From Orientallactaga sibirica (lineage: Eukaryota; Chordata; Mammalia; Rodentia; Dipodidae): DNA of 64,000 nt. The DNA lies in the NCBI GenBank assembly GCA_036365145.1, contig JAEOAD010001365.1, positions 5,611,001-5,675,000 on the forward strand, read 5' to 3'. This document shows, piece by piece, positions 54,920-64,000 of this stretch. Position numbers and translations under genes: made by a program. The notes below the pieces were generated by a model. It was given only the letters and a program-made list of their open reading frames with translations. It was not told the DNA's origin and ran no database searches. How positions within the stretch are numbered: position 1 is the first letter of the stretch; every line of letters starts with the position of its first letter.

Positions 54920-55265
54920 TGTGGTGGTTTGATTCAGGTGTCCCCCATGCACTTAGGTGTTCTGAATGCTGGGTTCCCAGCTGATGGAGATTTGGGAATT
55001 AACACCTCATGGAGGCAGTGTATTGTTGGGGGTGGGTTTATGAGTATTATAGCCAGTTTCCCCTTGTCAGTGTTTGGCACACTGTCCTGTTGCTATTGTC
55101 TACCTGACGTTGGCCAGGAGGTGATGTCCACCCTCTGCTCATGCCATCATTTTCCCCTGCTGTCCTGGAGCTTCCCCCTGTAAGCCAAAATAAACCTCTT
55201 TTTTTTTCCCACAAGATGCTCTTGGTTGGGTGATTTCTACCAGCAATGTGAACCTGACTGCAAAA
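54920..55265 (+). mobile_element. Solo LTR, MaLR-like, exact target duplication
   Basis: 346 bp beginning TGTGGTGGTTTGATTCAGG. AGAGG flanks it exactly (54915-54919, 55266-55270). The expected terminal CA has become AA. AATAAA lies at 55189-55194. Sense-strand copy of the 6562 family. Confidence 0.9.
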
Positions 55266-55279
55266 AGAGGTTGCATTCT

Positions 55280-55512
55280 AGGATGGAAAGATGGCTCAGT
55301 GGTTAAAGACAATTGCTTGCAAAGCCTGATGGCCTGGGTTAGATTCCCCGGTACCCTTGAAAAGCCAGATGCACAAAGCAGCACCTGCATCTGGAGTTCA
55401 TTTGCAGTGGTAAGAGGTCTGACATGCCCTTCTATCTCTTCTTTCTCTCTTCTGCTTTCTCTCTCTCTCTGCTTGCAAATATATAAATAAGAGTATGTAT
55501 ATTAAAAAAAAA
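55280..55512 (+). repeat. DIP SINE
   Basis: Plus copy close behind the LTR, with AATATATAAATAAG tail. Confidence 0.92.
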
Positions 55513-55514
55513 CA

Positions 55515-55754
55515 GGGCTGGAGAAGATTGCCTAGTGGTTAAGGCATTTGCCTGCAAAGCCAAAGGACCCCAGTTCAATTCCCCAGGACCCACGTAAGCC
55601 AGATGCACAAGGTGGCACATACATCTGGAGTTCATTTGCAGTGGCTGAAGGCCCTGGCGCGCCATTCTCTCTCTCTCTCTCTCTCTCTCTCTACCTCTTT
55701 CTCGCTCTCTCCAATAAATAAATAAATGAATAAATTAATTAGTTAATTAAAAAC
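55515..55754 (+). repeat. DIP SINE
   Basis: Plus copy two bases after the A-tail of the previous one; (CT)n of about 15 units and a tail of AATAAATAAATGAATAAATT type. Confidence 0.94.
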
Positions 55755-56135
55755 AGGTTTCAGTCTATGGTTGGCTGCCCCTATTGTTTTCAGGCCCCCC
55801 AGCAAGGCAGATATTCCATCGTGGTGGGCAGACAGGACAGAGGAAAGCTACTCTTCTCTTGGGAAACAGAAGGAAACAGGGGCAGACATAGCCTTCAAAG
55901 TGGCACGCATAGGGACTTATTTCCTCCACTTGGGCCCCAGCCTCCCGTGGCCTATTCAGCTACAAATCCATCTATGGGCTAATCCATTAATGAAGTCACA
56001 GCCCAGGTGACCCAATCGCTTCTCCACAGCACCACCAGCTGGGACCAATCCTTCAGCACACGGGTCTTCCGAGCTGACACTTCCTATCTAAAGCCATCAG
56101 CTCTGTGGCTCCAGTGTTGTAACAACTAGATCTGG

Positions 56136-56718
56136 GATCTAGGATCATTTTTTTTTATCGGGTGAGGACTAAGCCATGCATGGAGCCGCCTGAATCTGGA
56201 GCTTCAGTTCAGGAAGGGATCCACTTGGCCCTGCCTGGTTCTCCTGAGAACAACAGCCCACGGCGAGTAGTAATTGCTGGGCAGGATACCAAAGGTGGAG
56301 GTGGCAGGAAGGCACAGTGTCCAGCCAGGCATTCATTTGGGCTAGCCCTCCACAGAGGGCAGGCAGGCTTGGCCAGACATCTTGGAAATGAGCCACTCAG
56401 ATGGGCTCTCTGGTCCCCTGTCTTGTGGGCTCCCTCATCTAAACATGACCCAAGACTTCATTTTTGCCCATGTTTCCTTACTTTTGTCTGCATCCCCAAT
56501 GGGAAGAGAAGGGCCTGGAGGGAACCATCTGGATCCCCATCCAGTATATTTCCAGCAGCAGGCACTAGACATGAAACAGAGCCAGGAAGCTGTACATGCA
56601 TGTCGATCAATGACACGGATCCATTGAGTCAATTAACAAATGAATTAAAAGTCACAACTTCTGTGTTGATCTAAATTCCCCCCAAAAGGGTTCAAATGCA
56701 AGTGGTTTAAGAGGTAAA

Positions 56719-56764
<46 letters not shown>
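56136..56764. other. Non-repetitive stretch with a 170-codon frame
   Basis: The plus-strand frame 56162-56674 is the longest one not explained by a repeat. It has no recognisable domain, no signal peptide, and three other frames overlap it. It ends shortly before a (GT)n run at 56719-56762. I treat it as accidental. Confidence 0.4.
56719..56762. repeat. (GT)n microsatellite
   Basis: 22 GT units. Confidence 0.97.
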
Positions 56765-56765
<1 letters not shown>

Positions 56766-56767
56766 GG

Positions 56768-57235
56768 TAAGATACCAAACTGCTCTCTAAATACTTAGGT
56801 TTATGCTCAGATATTAAAGCTACTCTGATCTTTGGTTAGAGAAACTTCTTTTCAGATGGTGGTAACCACTGGGGTGACTCAAAAATCACCCTGGTTAGTG
56901 CTGAGAAGTGTGCAAGTGGCATAGTCAGTGCTAAGTAAGACATCTCTAACACACCCGCAAGGCTCAGGGACCACTGTGGAAGAGGAGGCAGGAAGAATGT
57001 GAGAGCCAAAGGCAGGGGAGGGGTGCTGTGGCCGTGGTGTTCCGGACCTCACAGCGGCTGACACTGTCTTCACAAGATCTGCATGACCAGAGGGAAAATG
57101 ATGACATCAAAATAGAAGTGAGATGATTGGAAAGAAGGGATTCAGTGGAGGGGAAATTCAAGAAGGGAAGAGAGTGTTGTGAGGGGATTATGATCATGGT
57201 ATATCATCTATATGTATGCTGTCAAGTAAGAAGTG
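56768..57235 (+). repeat. L1 3' UTR, Lx-like
   Basis: CTGCTCTCTAAATACTTAGG, TTATGCTCAGATATTAAAGC, CAGATGGTGGTAACCACTGG, GTGGAAGAGGAGGCAGGAAG and GATGACATCAAAATAGAAG follow the order of rodent Lx-type 3' UTRs. It matches the copies at 33525 and 39725 and extends further 5' than they do. A-tail lost. Confidence 0.85.
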
Positions 57236-57372
57236 GTCTAGGGGCGTGGCTCAGCGGCAGAGCACTTGTCTAGAATCCACAGTGAGGGGCTGGGGGCGTG
57301 GCTCAGCATTGAGGAGCTTGCCTGGCATATGTTGGGCTTTGGGCTCGGATCGGCACTGCTGGTCAGTAGCAG
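57236..57372 (+). repeat. Dimeric ID SINE
   Basis: First unit GGGGCGTGGCTCAGCGGCAG ends TAGAATCCACAGTGAG; the second begins GGGCTGGGGGCGTGG. This is the same truncated-plus-complete structure as at 47026. The second unit's B box is altered. Confidence 0.75.
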
Positions 57373-58143
57373 AGGTGAGTGGTTGATGGTTCTGCTTGGG
57401 ATGTTCATTTCCTCCCACTTCCCACCCTCTACATTTTGGTGCTTCTAGAACAAATATCTCTGAGGCACAGTAACTCGGACCCTGGTCCTTGGATGCTGGA
57501 GTATTTGCGCATTCACTGGATGGGTGATGTCCAAGGTTGAGGTGAGTCCTGGTTGCTCCTGGCCTCATCCCCTGAGCCCAGGTCGGGAGGTTGGTATGAC
57601 TGGCATCCAAGTATCTGGTCCACAGCTCCCCAGCTTCTGTAAGAGAAGGCAGCAGTCCCAAGTGCAGGAGGCCATGGGGACTTGTATGATCCTGGAAACA
57701 GTCACCCTGAGGCCCAGGCCAGCCGTCGTCCCCTGAGGCAGACAAGCAGGACTGAATGGTGCACGCCATCTTCTCTAGCCAGCGTCTCTTCTCTCTTGTG
57801 AGCCCTCCTCCTCCCAGGGAAACAGCCTCTCTGGGAAAGGGGAATCAAATTGGTGAGCTTGGTCGCATTCCTGGCCTCAGTCACAGGGCTGGCAGGCCTC
57901 CCAGGAGGCCCAGACAGTCGTCTCAAGCTTGAGGAGGACCCATGGTTATGATTTGGTGAGAGAGTCAACGAAGTCTCTCAGGATGCCTGCGGTCGAGATG
58001 ATTTCCACCCTGGGCAGCTCTGCTACACCCTGGGTGTGCATTCGTCACTATAAAACAGTCTCTTCTGTATTTCTTCAATCAGAACTCAGAAAATCATCAT
58101 GGATACAATTCTCAACTTTAAAAAACTCAGTAGAAATGGTAAA
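57373..58143. other. Non-repetitive, GC-richer stretch
   Basis: The 172-codon minus-strand frame 57251-57769 overlaps the ID dimer at one end and has no domain signature. No exon supported. Confidence 0.4.
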
Positions 58144-58164
58144 AAAAAAAAAAAAAAAAATTAA

Positions 58165-58330
58165 GCCGGGCGTGGTGGCGCACGCCTTTAATCCCAGCAC
58201 TCGGGAGGCAGAGGTAGGAGGATCAACGAGAGTTCAAGGCCACCCTGAGACTACATAGTGAATTCCAGGTCAGCCTGGACCAGAGTGAGACCCTATCTCG
58301 AAAAACCAAAAAATAAAATAAAATAAAATT
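58165..58330 (+). repeat. Young B1 SINE
   Basis: Starts AGCCGGGCGTGGTGGCGCAC and keeps nearly all B1 CpG sites, up to TCTCGAAAAACC and an (AAAAT)n tail. It is the closest to a B1 consensus in the window. An 18-base A run precedes it. Confidence 0.95.
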
Positions 58331-59079
58331 GAACTAAAGAGCCAAAGTATTACCTGTCATGCATCCAGAATCCTTTCTTCAAGCAGGCATGAGGCACAGT
58401 GTGTCCAAGCTTGTCTTCACATGGCCCTAGAGCAGCAGCCACGTGGCTACAGCCCAGAAAGCGTAGCCATGAAGCGTCGCAAGAGAAGCGAAATCTCCCT
58501 GTACAAAGACAGCCTTTGGTCTGGAACCATTGCAGGTCTCATAGGCAAATGACCCTGGATATGCTTAGAGTTGTCGTGACTCAAAACAATCTCTGAAGTG
58601 GTCTCAACAGGAAAAGCAGCCCCTTGGGTCGCTCCTTCACAGTAGCTCCCACCGTAGGGAAAAGCTTGAAGCAACAATGTCTTCCAAGTGGCCTCAGAAG
58701 TCAGCTGGACTATCTCCTCTCTAGAAGCCAGCCAACTGTGATGACCAAAGCCAAGGGCATGTCATAAGCAGAGGACAAGGGAAGCCGTCCTAGGACCTGC
58801 TGCCCATCATCGTGGCTGATTCGTTACCAGCAGTTCAGATGGTGGCTCTGGGATTGTCCATACCCAAGAGGCTGGGAACCACAAGTTTGGGCCAACATCG
58901 GATGCGTGTCAGATCTGAAGTCACCTAAGCTGAATCAAAACTTCATGAAGTTCTACCAAATCTCAGAGTCTGGCTAGGCCCCAGCCGCCTTGACTTTCCT
59001 TCTAAGGTACACCTGAAATGAGGGAGGGACAGTCGCCACATCAGATCACTCCTGGGAGCACCTTTCTTGACACTGTGGC
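58331..59079. other. Non-repetitive stretch
   Basis: No gene or repeat recognised. Confidence 0.4.
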
Positions 59080-59705
59080 TTGGTTAGGGTTTGAGTATGT
59101 CCCTGCAGGTTCATATGATGGGAAGTGGGTCTTCAAAATGTCAGTACTGGCATGTGCTGGGCCCTTTAAGAGGTGGAGCCTAGTGGGAAGTAGTTAGTCC
59201 TCTCAAGGAATTAAGGTAGTTCCTGTGAAACCCTAAATTAGTTCCCCAAGAGAACAAGGCTAGCCTCTCATTGGCCTCTGGCTTCCTGGCGGACCATGTA
59301 ATTTCTTCTCATTGCCCATCCCCACCATTGTGTTTCACTGCTCTGTGCTCCTTACCAGAGCTGAGCCAATGCTAGCACATGGCCATAAGCATCCAGAACT
59401 ATGAAGTAAATAAACACTTTAAAATTTATTTATTTATTTATTTAGAGAAAGAGAGAGAGAGAGAGAAGGAGAGAGAGATGGAGAATGGACGTACCAGGGC
59501 TTCTAGCCACTGCAAATGAACTCCAGATGCATGTGCCACTTTGTGCAGCTGGCTTCATGTGGGTACTGGAGAATTGAACCTGGAGCCTTTGGCTTTGCAG
59601 GCAAATACATTAACCACGAAGCCATCTTTCTAGCCCTAAATAAGCACCTTATATAAAAAAAATCCAGCCTCAGCTATCTCGCTATAGTAACAGAAAAGAG
59701 GCTGA
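59080..59705 (+). mobile_element. MaLR-like LTR split by a DIP
   Basis: Starts TGGCTTGGTTAGGGTTTGAG, carries GAGGTGGAGCCTAGTGGG and CCAGAACTATGAAGTAAAT, and ends near GCTATAGTAACAGAAAAGAG. This is the layout of an MST/MT-type LTR with a late AATAAA. Confidence 0.7.
59421..59637 (-). repeat. DIP SINE in the MaLR-like LTR
   Basis: AAATAAACACTTT (59408) and AAATAAGCACCTT (59638) flank it. Confidence 0.94.
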
Positions 59706-60392
59706 TCCTTGTAGCTTGAGAAAGTGGTAACAGTGTCTGCAAAATTCCCTGAGAAGTTGCTGCCGGTCATTTTGACTGTAGTATTAGACCTGTGTAGTGC
59801 CTGAATCATGGCCATCTGTCAGTGTCTATGACTGCGAAAAGGACCTTCCAGCCAGTTCCCATGTTACCAGAGATGCTTAAAGCATTACTGGGTAAACACA
59901 GTCTAGCCTGGCCTGTGTGTGCTTCTGAGGAATTGGGCAAGAACTTCTGGCAGGGAGTTGGTCTTACAAGAAGAGTAGGATGTGGTCCCAAACAGGAACC
60001 AAGGATCCACCCCTCCTATTAAGTCAGATGTGAGCTTCCTGTTTGGCCCACCAAAGATATTCTAGAAATTGATAGAGGGAGAGTGGAGAAGTTCAGTGCA
60101 GGAAAGAACCTTCAAGAATTTTCCTCACGCCTAGTAGACAGTGAAGTGCTTCCATAGCTTTGTAAATCAAAGAACCCTCATGGTTCTTGCAAAACCTGGG
60201 TTCTGCAGGAAGGATGGGACCTGGGGAGACGTCTTGAGCAGATGGACCAAGGCACAAAGCTGCTGACGTATCCCACACGTCTCTGATAGGCTCTGCAAGT
60301 GATGGAGAACGGAAAGGCCCACACTGACTCAGGCGGGACTGGGGAGGCTCCAGCAGGCGGTCGGCATTCGAGCAGGCTGAGGGGTCAAGATG
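59706..60392. other. Non-repetitive stretch
   Basis: No gene or repeat recognised. Confidence 0.4.
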
Positions 60393-60727
60393 TGTGGTGG
60401 TTTGAATCAGATGCCCTCCAGAAACTCATGTGTTCTGAATGTTTGGGCCCCAGCTGGTGGCAATTTGGGAGGTGGAGCCTTGCTGGAGGAGGTGTGTTTC
60501 ATGTGAAGCCAGTTTGGCGGTGTTTGAGCCAGTTCCCCCTTACCAGAGCTGGGATCACTCTCTCACTGCTGTTGTCCACCTGCTGTGGCAGAGGTGACAT
60601 CCAGCCTTGGCTCGTGCCATCACGAAGCTTCCCCTCAGGACTGTAAGCTAAAATAAAAATAAACAAACAAACTTTCTTCTCATCAGCTGCTTTTGGCCAG
60701 GTGGTTTGTCCCACGGAGGAGGTCAAC
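60393..60727 (+). mobile_element. Solo LTR, MaLR-like
   Basis: 335 bp, TGTGGTGGTTTGAATCAG to AGGTCAACA. AGATG (60388-60392) and AGAGG (60728-60732) are a target duplication with one mismatch. Same family as 54920, more diverged. Confidence 0.88.
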
Positions 60728-61589
60728 AAGAGGCTGACCTGCTAGGCAAGTTGGAGGAAGGAGAAAATGAATGAACAGAATCTTTGTGCAGAGCAAGGAG
60801 CCTAGCCCAGGAAATGAGGCAAAGCCTTTCTGAGATCACACCCCCAACCCCGTCCTCTTTGAAAGCCAGCCTGCCCTCCACCAAAGATGTTCACGTCCCG
60901 ACTGATATGCCTCTCCGAAGATTTATTGACATAACGGATACCATTCTAAAGAGTTGGCCCTGGACCACACATCAAAACAGCAAGTTTGAAAGGATTAGAA
61001 ACATACTTGAGGCATATATTTCATCTTGATTCTACACTTAATTAAGATATTGCTAGAGCAATTGCATAGACAAGCAGAGAGGTAACACTTCCTTCAGCTT
61101 CCCCATCCCTGTGGGAAAAAAAAATAAAGTAAAATATATGTGAATTGCATGCAGTGAAGTATTCATAATTATTTCATGCAGGGGAAAAAAAAACAAATGA
61201 AGAGGTATCAGGAGCTCATGTCATTAATTTTAGAGATCTAGATTTAATCAGAGCACCTTATAATGCTAAAACACCAGGCTCTTTATTCCAAGATGTTTGT
61301 AGGTATCATCAAATCAATATCAGTTGAAATACTCTTTAATGATGTGATCATTTCAAAATTAGACTAATTTTAATTAGCAACAAAAGCATTTTGGGAACAG
61401 AAAATTTGAAGTGTTCTCAGCAGATCCCCGCCTTCTGCTAACATTTAGAATTTTCCTAAGGGGGAAAAATGGCAAGATTTAACTTCCCATGAAGGTTATC
61501 CTGACTTGCCTTTGTCTTGGCACCCGAGTTATTCTTCACTAGTAAGTTAAGTTCTTAAGAAAGCTCTTGACCTTTGAAATGTCTCTGAG
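60728..61589. other. Repeat-free stretch with AT-rich core
   Basis: No gene. The AT-rich part 61020-61560 has many TAATTA/ATTAA-type sites and no repeat signature; a candidate conserved regulatory element is discussed under findings. Confidence 0.45.
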
Positions 61590-61627
61590 GTGCTGGGGCG
61601 GTGGGTGGGTGGGGTGGGGGTGGGGGA
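61590..61627. other. G-run with quadruplex potential
   Basis: At least four runs of three or more G with short loops: GGGGCGGTGGG, TGGGTGGGGTGGGG and TGGGGG. Confidence 0.75.
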
Positions 61628-61794
61628 CAATGGACGCTGTTATATGATGTGCTCTTCCCAGGAAGCCATGGGGTGGAAAGGAGAGGTGCCCACAGCTGCT
61701 TGCGTGGCCACCCTGGGGGATTCTCTGATGCAATTACAGGTGCTCTTTGATTCCTTTCATCAAAGTGTTCTTGGCTTCTCCAGAGATACCGGAT

Positions 61795-62132
61795 CTGGAG
61801 GGAGGAAAGAAAGAAAGGAGGGAGGGAAGAGAGGGAAGGGAAGGAGGGAGGAAGAGAGGGAAGAAAGGAAAGAATGAAAAAGAAAGAAGAAAAGAGGGAA
61901 GGGGAAGAGGAAGGGAAAGAAGAAAGGAAGGAAAGAAGGAAGGGAGGAGGGAGGGAGGGAAGGAAGGAAGGAAGGAAGGAAGGAAGGAAGGAAGGAAGGA
62001 AAGAAGGAAGGAAAAGGGAGGGAAGGAAGAAAATAAAGAAAGAAGAAAAGAGGGAAGGGGAAGAGGGAGGGAGGTAGGGATGGAAGGAAAGAAGGAAGGA
62101 AGGTGTGGAGGGAAGGAGGGAGGGAAGGAAAG
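61795..62132. repeat. Polypurine (GGAA)n/(GGGA)n tract, about 340 bp
   Basis: Second A/G-only tract. It includes two similar AAGAAAAGAGGGAAGGGGAA blocks (about 61885 and 62044), about 160 bases apart, so it has partly grown by larger duplication. Confidence 0.97.
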
Positions 62133-62621
62133 ATTCTGCCTCCAGTACTGCAGCGGGGGGAGAAAATATACTTTAAACTAGTTGCTTTTATTTAAAATTT
62201 AGGAAATTTCCTTTAAGACCCAGACTTTTTGCTCTTTGGATGTTCTGAAGTTCTGAGTAAAGTCAGTGGTTTTTTCTCACACACATTTTCCCACTGTCCG
62301 CATTGCCACACTACTTGATTGTTTCCGGCATTGTCTTAACACACGCACCCTTCTGAGCCAGCTCCTTTGGGGCCTGGCATTGGTCTAAGAGAGGTAGGTG
62401 ACCTGGATGTACCGATGAGGAGAAAATAAAAGATGGTGAGAATGTCTACCATTCGCCTCAGAAGATAAGGAAAGGAAACAGGGACTTTGCCTGAAGTAGG
62501 CCAGAGGTGGAAGACAAAAATGGCCTGAAAGAAGAAAGAAAGATCTAGATTCTTAGTGAAATGACTGACCTGTGGCTGGGACAAGTGTGGAGTTGAAGAC
62601 CTCTGAAAATCCACTCAGTGT
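62133..62621. other. Non-repetitive stretch
   Basis: No gene or repeat recognised. Confidence 0.35.
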
Positions 62622-62725
62622 GAGGTATATAGTCTCGCCATGTAACCAGGTTCTTTAATCTTTTCATCTTCCTGCCCCCACCTCTCAAATCCTGGGATTA
62701 TAGCTAGGCACCACCATGCTTGGCT
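62622..62725 (-). repeat. Old B1 SINE
   Basis: Reverse B1 with TATATAGTCTCGCCATGTAA and CCTGGGATTATAGCTAGGCA. Confidence 0.75.
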
Positions 62726-62844
62726 ACATTTCCTTGTCTGGTAATGTCTGTGGAGTCAGCTCATGCGCTTTTAGATGCTAACCTAACCTTAAACTGAGGG
62801 AAGAAAAACCCACCTCCTTTCAGATACAGTTAGCAGAGGTTAGG

Positions 62845-62975
62845 AAGATGGCACAGGCCCGTAATTCCAGCTATCACAAGGCGGAGGCAGGAGGACTGAA
62901 TGTTCAAGACCTGCCTCGGTTACAGCGAGTTACCAGCCTGAGCAACTTAGCAAGATCCAAAACACAAAGGAGCAG
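62845..62975 (+). repeat. Old B1-type SINE
   Basis: GATGGCACAGGCCCGTAATT, GGCGGAGGCAGGAGGACTGA, GCCTGAGCAACTTAGCAAGA: an early B1/B4-like sequence that ends where the DIP begins. Confidence 0.7.
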
Positions 62976-62982
62976 AGAAAGA

Positions 62983-63147
62983 GGGCTGGGGAGGCTGCAA
63001 ATGTAGCTTTCCGGTTAAGGCACTTGCTTGCAAATCCTAATGGCCAGGGCTTGATTCCTCTTTACCAGCATCCAGCTAGAGGCACAAAGTGGCAAACACA
63101 TCTGGAGTTCAGTTGCAGCAGCTTGAGGCCCTGGTGATATCTCTCAT

Positions 63148-63189
<42 letters not shown>

Positions 63190-63231
63190 TGAAAAATAAA
63201 CAAATACTCTTTTTTTTTTTTTTTAATAAAG
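62983..63231 (+). repeat. DIP SINE
   Basis: Plus copy with a 12-base insertion after the A-box start, (CT)n near 63150-63187 and a tail ending in an unusual T run followed by AATAAA. Confidence 0.88.
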
Positions 63232-63235
63232 AGAA

Positions 63236-63318
63236 CTAAGGATGTCTCTCAGCGGCACAGCACTTCCCTGGCATGCCCAGTATCCAGTACTGCAAACAAT
63301 AAAATAATAAAAGAAAAC
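63236..63318 (+). repeat. ID SINE, diverged
   Basis: GATGTCTCTCAGCGGCACAG to AATAAAATAATAAAAG tail. Confidence 0.7.
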
Positions 63319-63424
63319 TGTGGAAGTTCCATTCTGCAATGGCAGTGGTGTAATTGGTAGAGGTAGATGTAGTTCAGGTGTCTAAGTTCCCCAACTCTAC
63401 TAAGGCTAACCATTGGGCTGAGGG

Positions 63425-63500
63425 CACCATTCATTGGTACAGCACTAGCTTAGCACACACGAAGCCCTGAGTTCACTACTGAGGAGCACGGTATTATTGT
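63425..63500 (+). repeat. ID SINE, diverged
   Basis: TACAGCACTAGCTTAGCACA, CGAAGCCCTGAGTTCACTAC and a short A-poor tail. Confidence 0.65.
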
Positions 63501-63529
63501 AAAAGGAAGAAATGAAAGAAGGACTGTGA

Positions 63530-63785
63530 AGGAAGCTCTGTCAGCGGAGTGCATGACTCATAAGCATACGGACCCAAGTTGGATCTCCAGTAACCACTTA
63601 AACATGTCAGCGACACGTCATCCCAGCACTGGGGAGGCAGAGACGGGAAAGGCCCTGGGGCTCGCTGGCTGGACAGTCAGGTTTCGCTGATGGGCTGAAG
63701 TCCATTGTGAGAATCTGTCTCAAAAGTGGGGGACAGTGTTCCCAAGGATGACACCCAAAGTTGTCCTCTAGCCTCCCTACACACA
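63530..63785 (+). repeat. B4-like composite SINE
   Basis: An ID-type half (CTCTGTCAGCGGAGTGCATG, AAGTTGGATCTCCAGTAACC) is followed by a B1-type half (CATCCCAGCACTGGGGAGGC to AGAATCTGTCTCAAAAG) and a TTGTCCTCTAGCCTCC end. This is the ID-then-B1 order of B4 elements, opposite to the dID-like composites above. Confidence 0.7.
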
Positions 63786-63788
63786 CTT

Positions 63789-63811
63789 AGACACACACAC
63801 ACACACACATG
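63789..63811. repeat. (CA)n microsatellite
   Basis: About ten CA units followed by scattered ACACAT units, at the 3' end of the composite SINE. Confidence 0.95.
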
Positions 63812-64000
63812 TATGCACACACATACAAACACATGCATTTTCAAAAAAGAAAAAGAAATGAGACACAGAATATGCAGTATTGCTTTAAATAATTATCTTT
63901 ATGAGAAGTGGGGAAACCCTACCTAAGCCTGAGAAGCTTAATATTTCATGGAAAACGAGAGAAATCTTTTCTTCTCTCTCACCTGTCACTCACTTAGGTT
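63812..64000. other. Unassigned end of the window
   Basis: A-rich start, then unrecognised sequence. Confidence 0.3.

Larger units (their letters stand above)
54840..56135 (-). mobile_element. Old LTR-like element with three nested insertions
   Basis: The left part (54840-54919, TTGTTCTGACAGAATATCTC) and the right part (55755-56135, GTGGGCAGACAGGACAGAGG, GGACTTATTTCCTCCACTTG) resemble the two ends of the 7885-type LTR. Between them sit a MaLR-like LTR and two DIP copies. Confidence 0.55.

Noticed and set aside
56162..56674. 170-codon plus-strand frame outside known repeats
   Set aside because: No domain, no splice or promoter context, overlapped by three other frames; within the length expected by chance in this much GC-moderate DNA.
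57251..57769. 172-codon minus-strand frame
   Set aside because: Runs into an ID dimer and has no protein signature.
61747..62181. 144-codon charged frame
   Set aside because: Encoded by the second polypurine tract.

Overview
Mammalian nuclear DNA with no host gene that I can recognise. The short-interspersed-repeat mix points to a dipodoid rodent, most likely a jerboa such as Jaculus. Two families dominate. About 42 copies are a tRNA-derived SINE with an A box near TGGCTTAGCGGTTAAGG, a B box near GGTTCGATTCC, a CT-rich 3' stretch and an AATAAA-rich tail, which matches my knowledge of the DIP element (B2 superfamily, Dipodidae). About 30 copies are 7SL-derived B1 SINEs. ID and B1+ID (dID/B4-like) composites, rodent L1 3' ends of the Lx type and MaLR/ERVL-type LTRs complete the picture. 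Every open reading frame I inspected is a chance frame, a repeat, or a broken L1 or Tigger frame. The window is therefore intergenic or deep-intronic. No rRNA, functional tRNA, CRISPR array or operon-like structure is present.

Layout. 1-6.2 kb: scattered DIP and B1 copies and a 35-bp tandem repeat. 6.2-9.1 kb: L1 tails, a solo LTR and old LTRs. 9.8-11.4 kb: a DIP cluster whose last member carries a 415-bp LTR with an exact 5-bp target duplication. 12.9-13.5 kb: a B1 followed by about 520 bp of polypurine. 14.5-17.7 kb: nested SINEs and LTRs. 17.9-21.2 kb: two ancient L1 fragments. 21.77-22.15 kb: a 36-bp minisatellite. 23.4-28.0 kb: a same-site SINE pair and MLT2-like/MaLR LTRs. 28.2-28.55 kb: a 76-bp tandem repeat. 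29.3-32.7 kb: two dead Tigger-type DNA transposon relics. 33.5-40.1 kb: a rearranged, SINE-riddled L1 with recognisable 5'UTR, ORF1, endonuclease and reverse transcriptase parts. 40.1-45.1 kb: a solo LTR, a DIP pair, an L1 tail and a perfect 104-bp inverted repeat. 45-53 kb: ancient L1, more SINEs and an ID dimer. 53.4-61.6 kb: the least repetitive part, with two solo LTRs, an L1 tail and an AT-rich candidate conserved element at 61.02-61.56 kb. 61.6-64 kb: a G-run, a second polypurine tract and B4/ID SINEs.

The elements do not work together as a gene system. What the window records is a layered history: Tigger, ancient L1 and MLT2-like LTRs at the bottom, then MaLR LTRs and Lx-type L1, then DIP and B1 on top, with one LTR younger than the DIP it hit. 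Family names rest on recalled consensus features and not on a database search. Boundaries without target-site duplications are good to roughly 10-30 bases.
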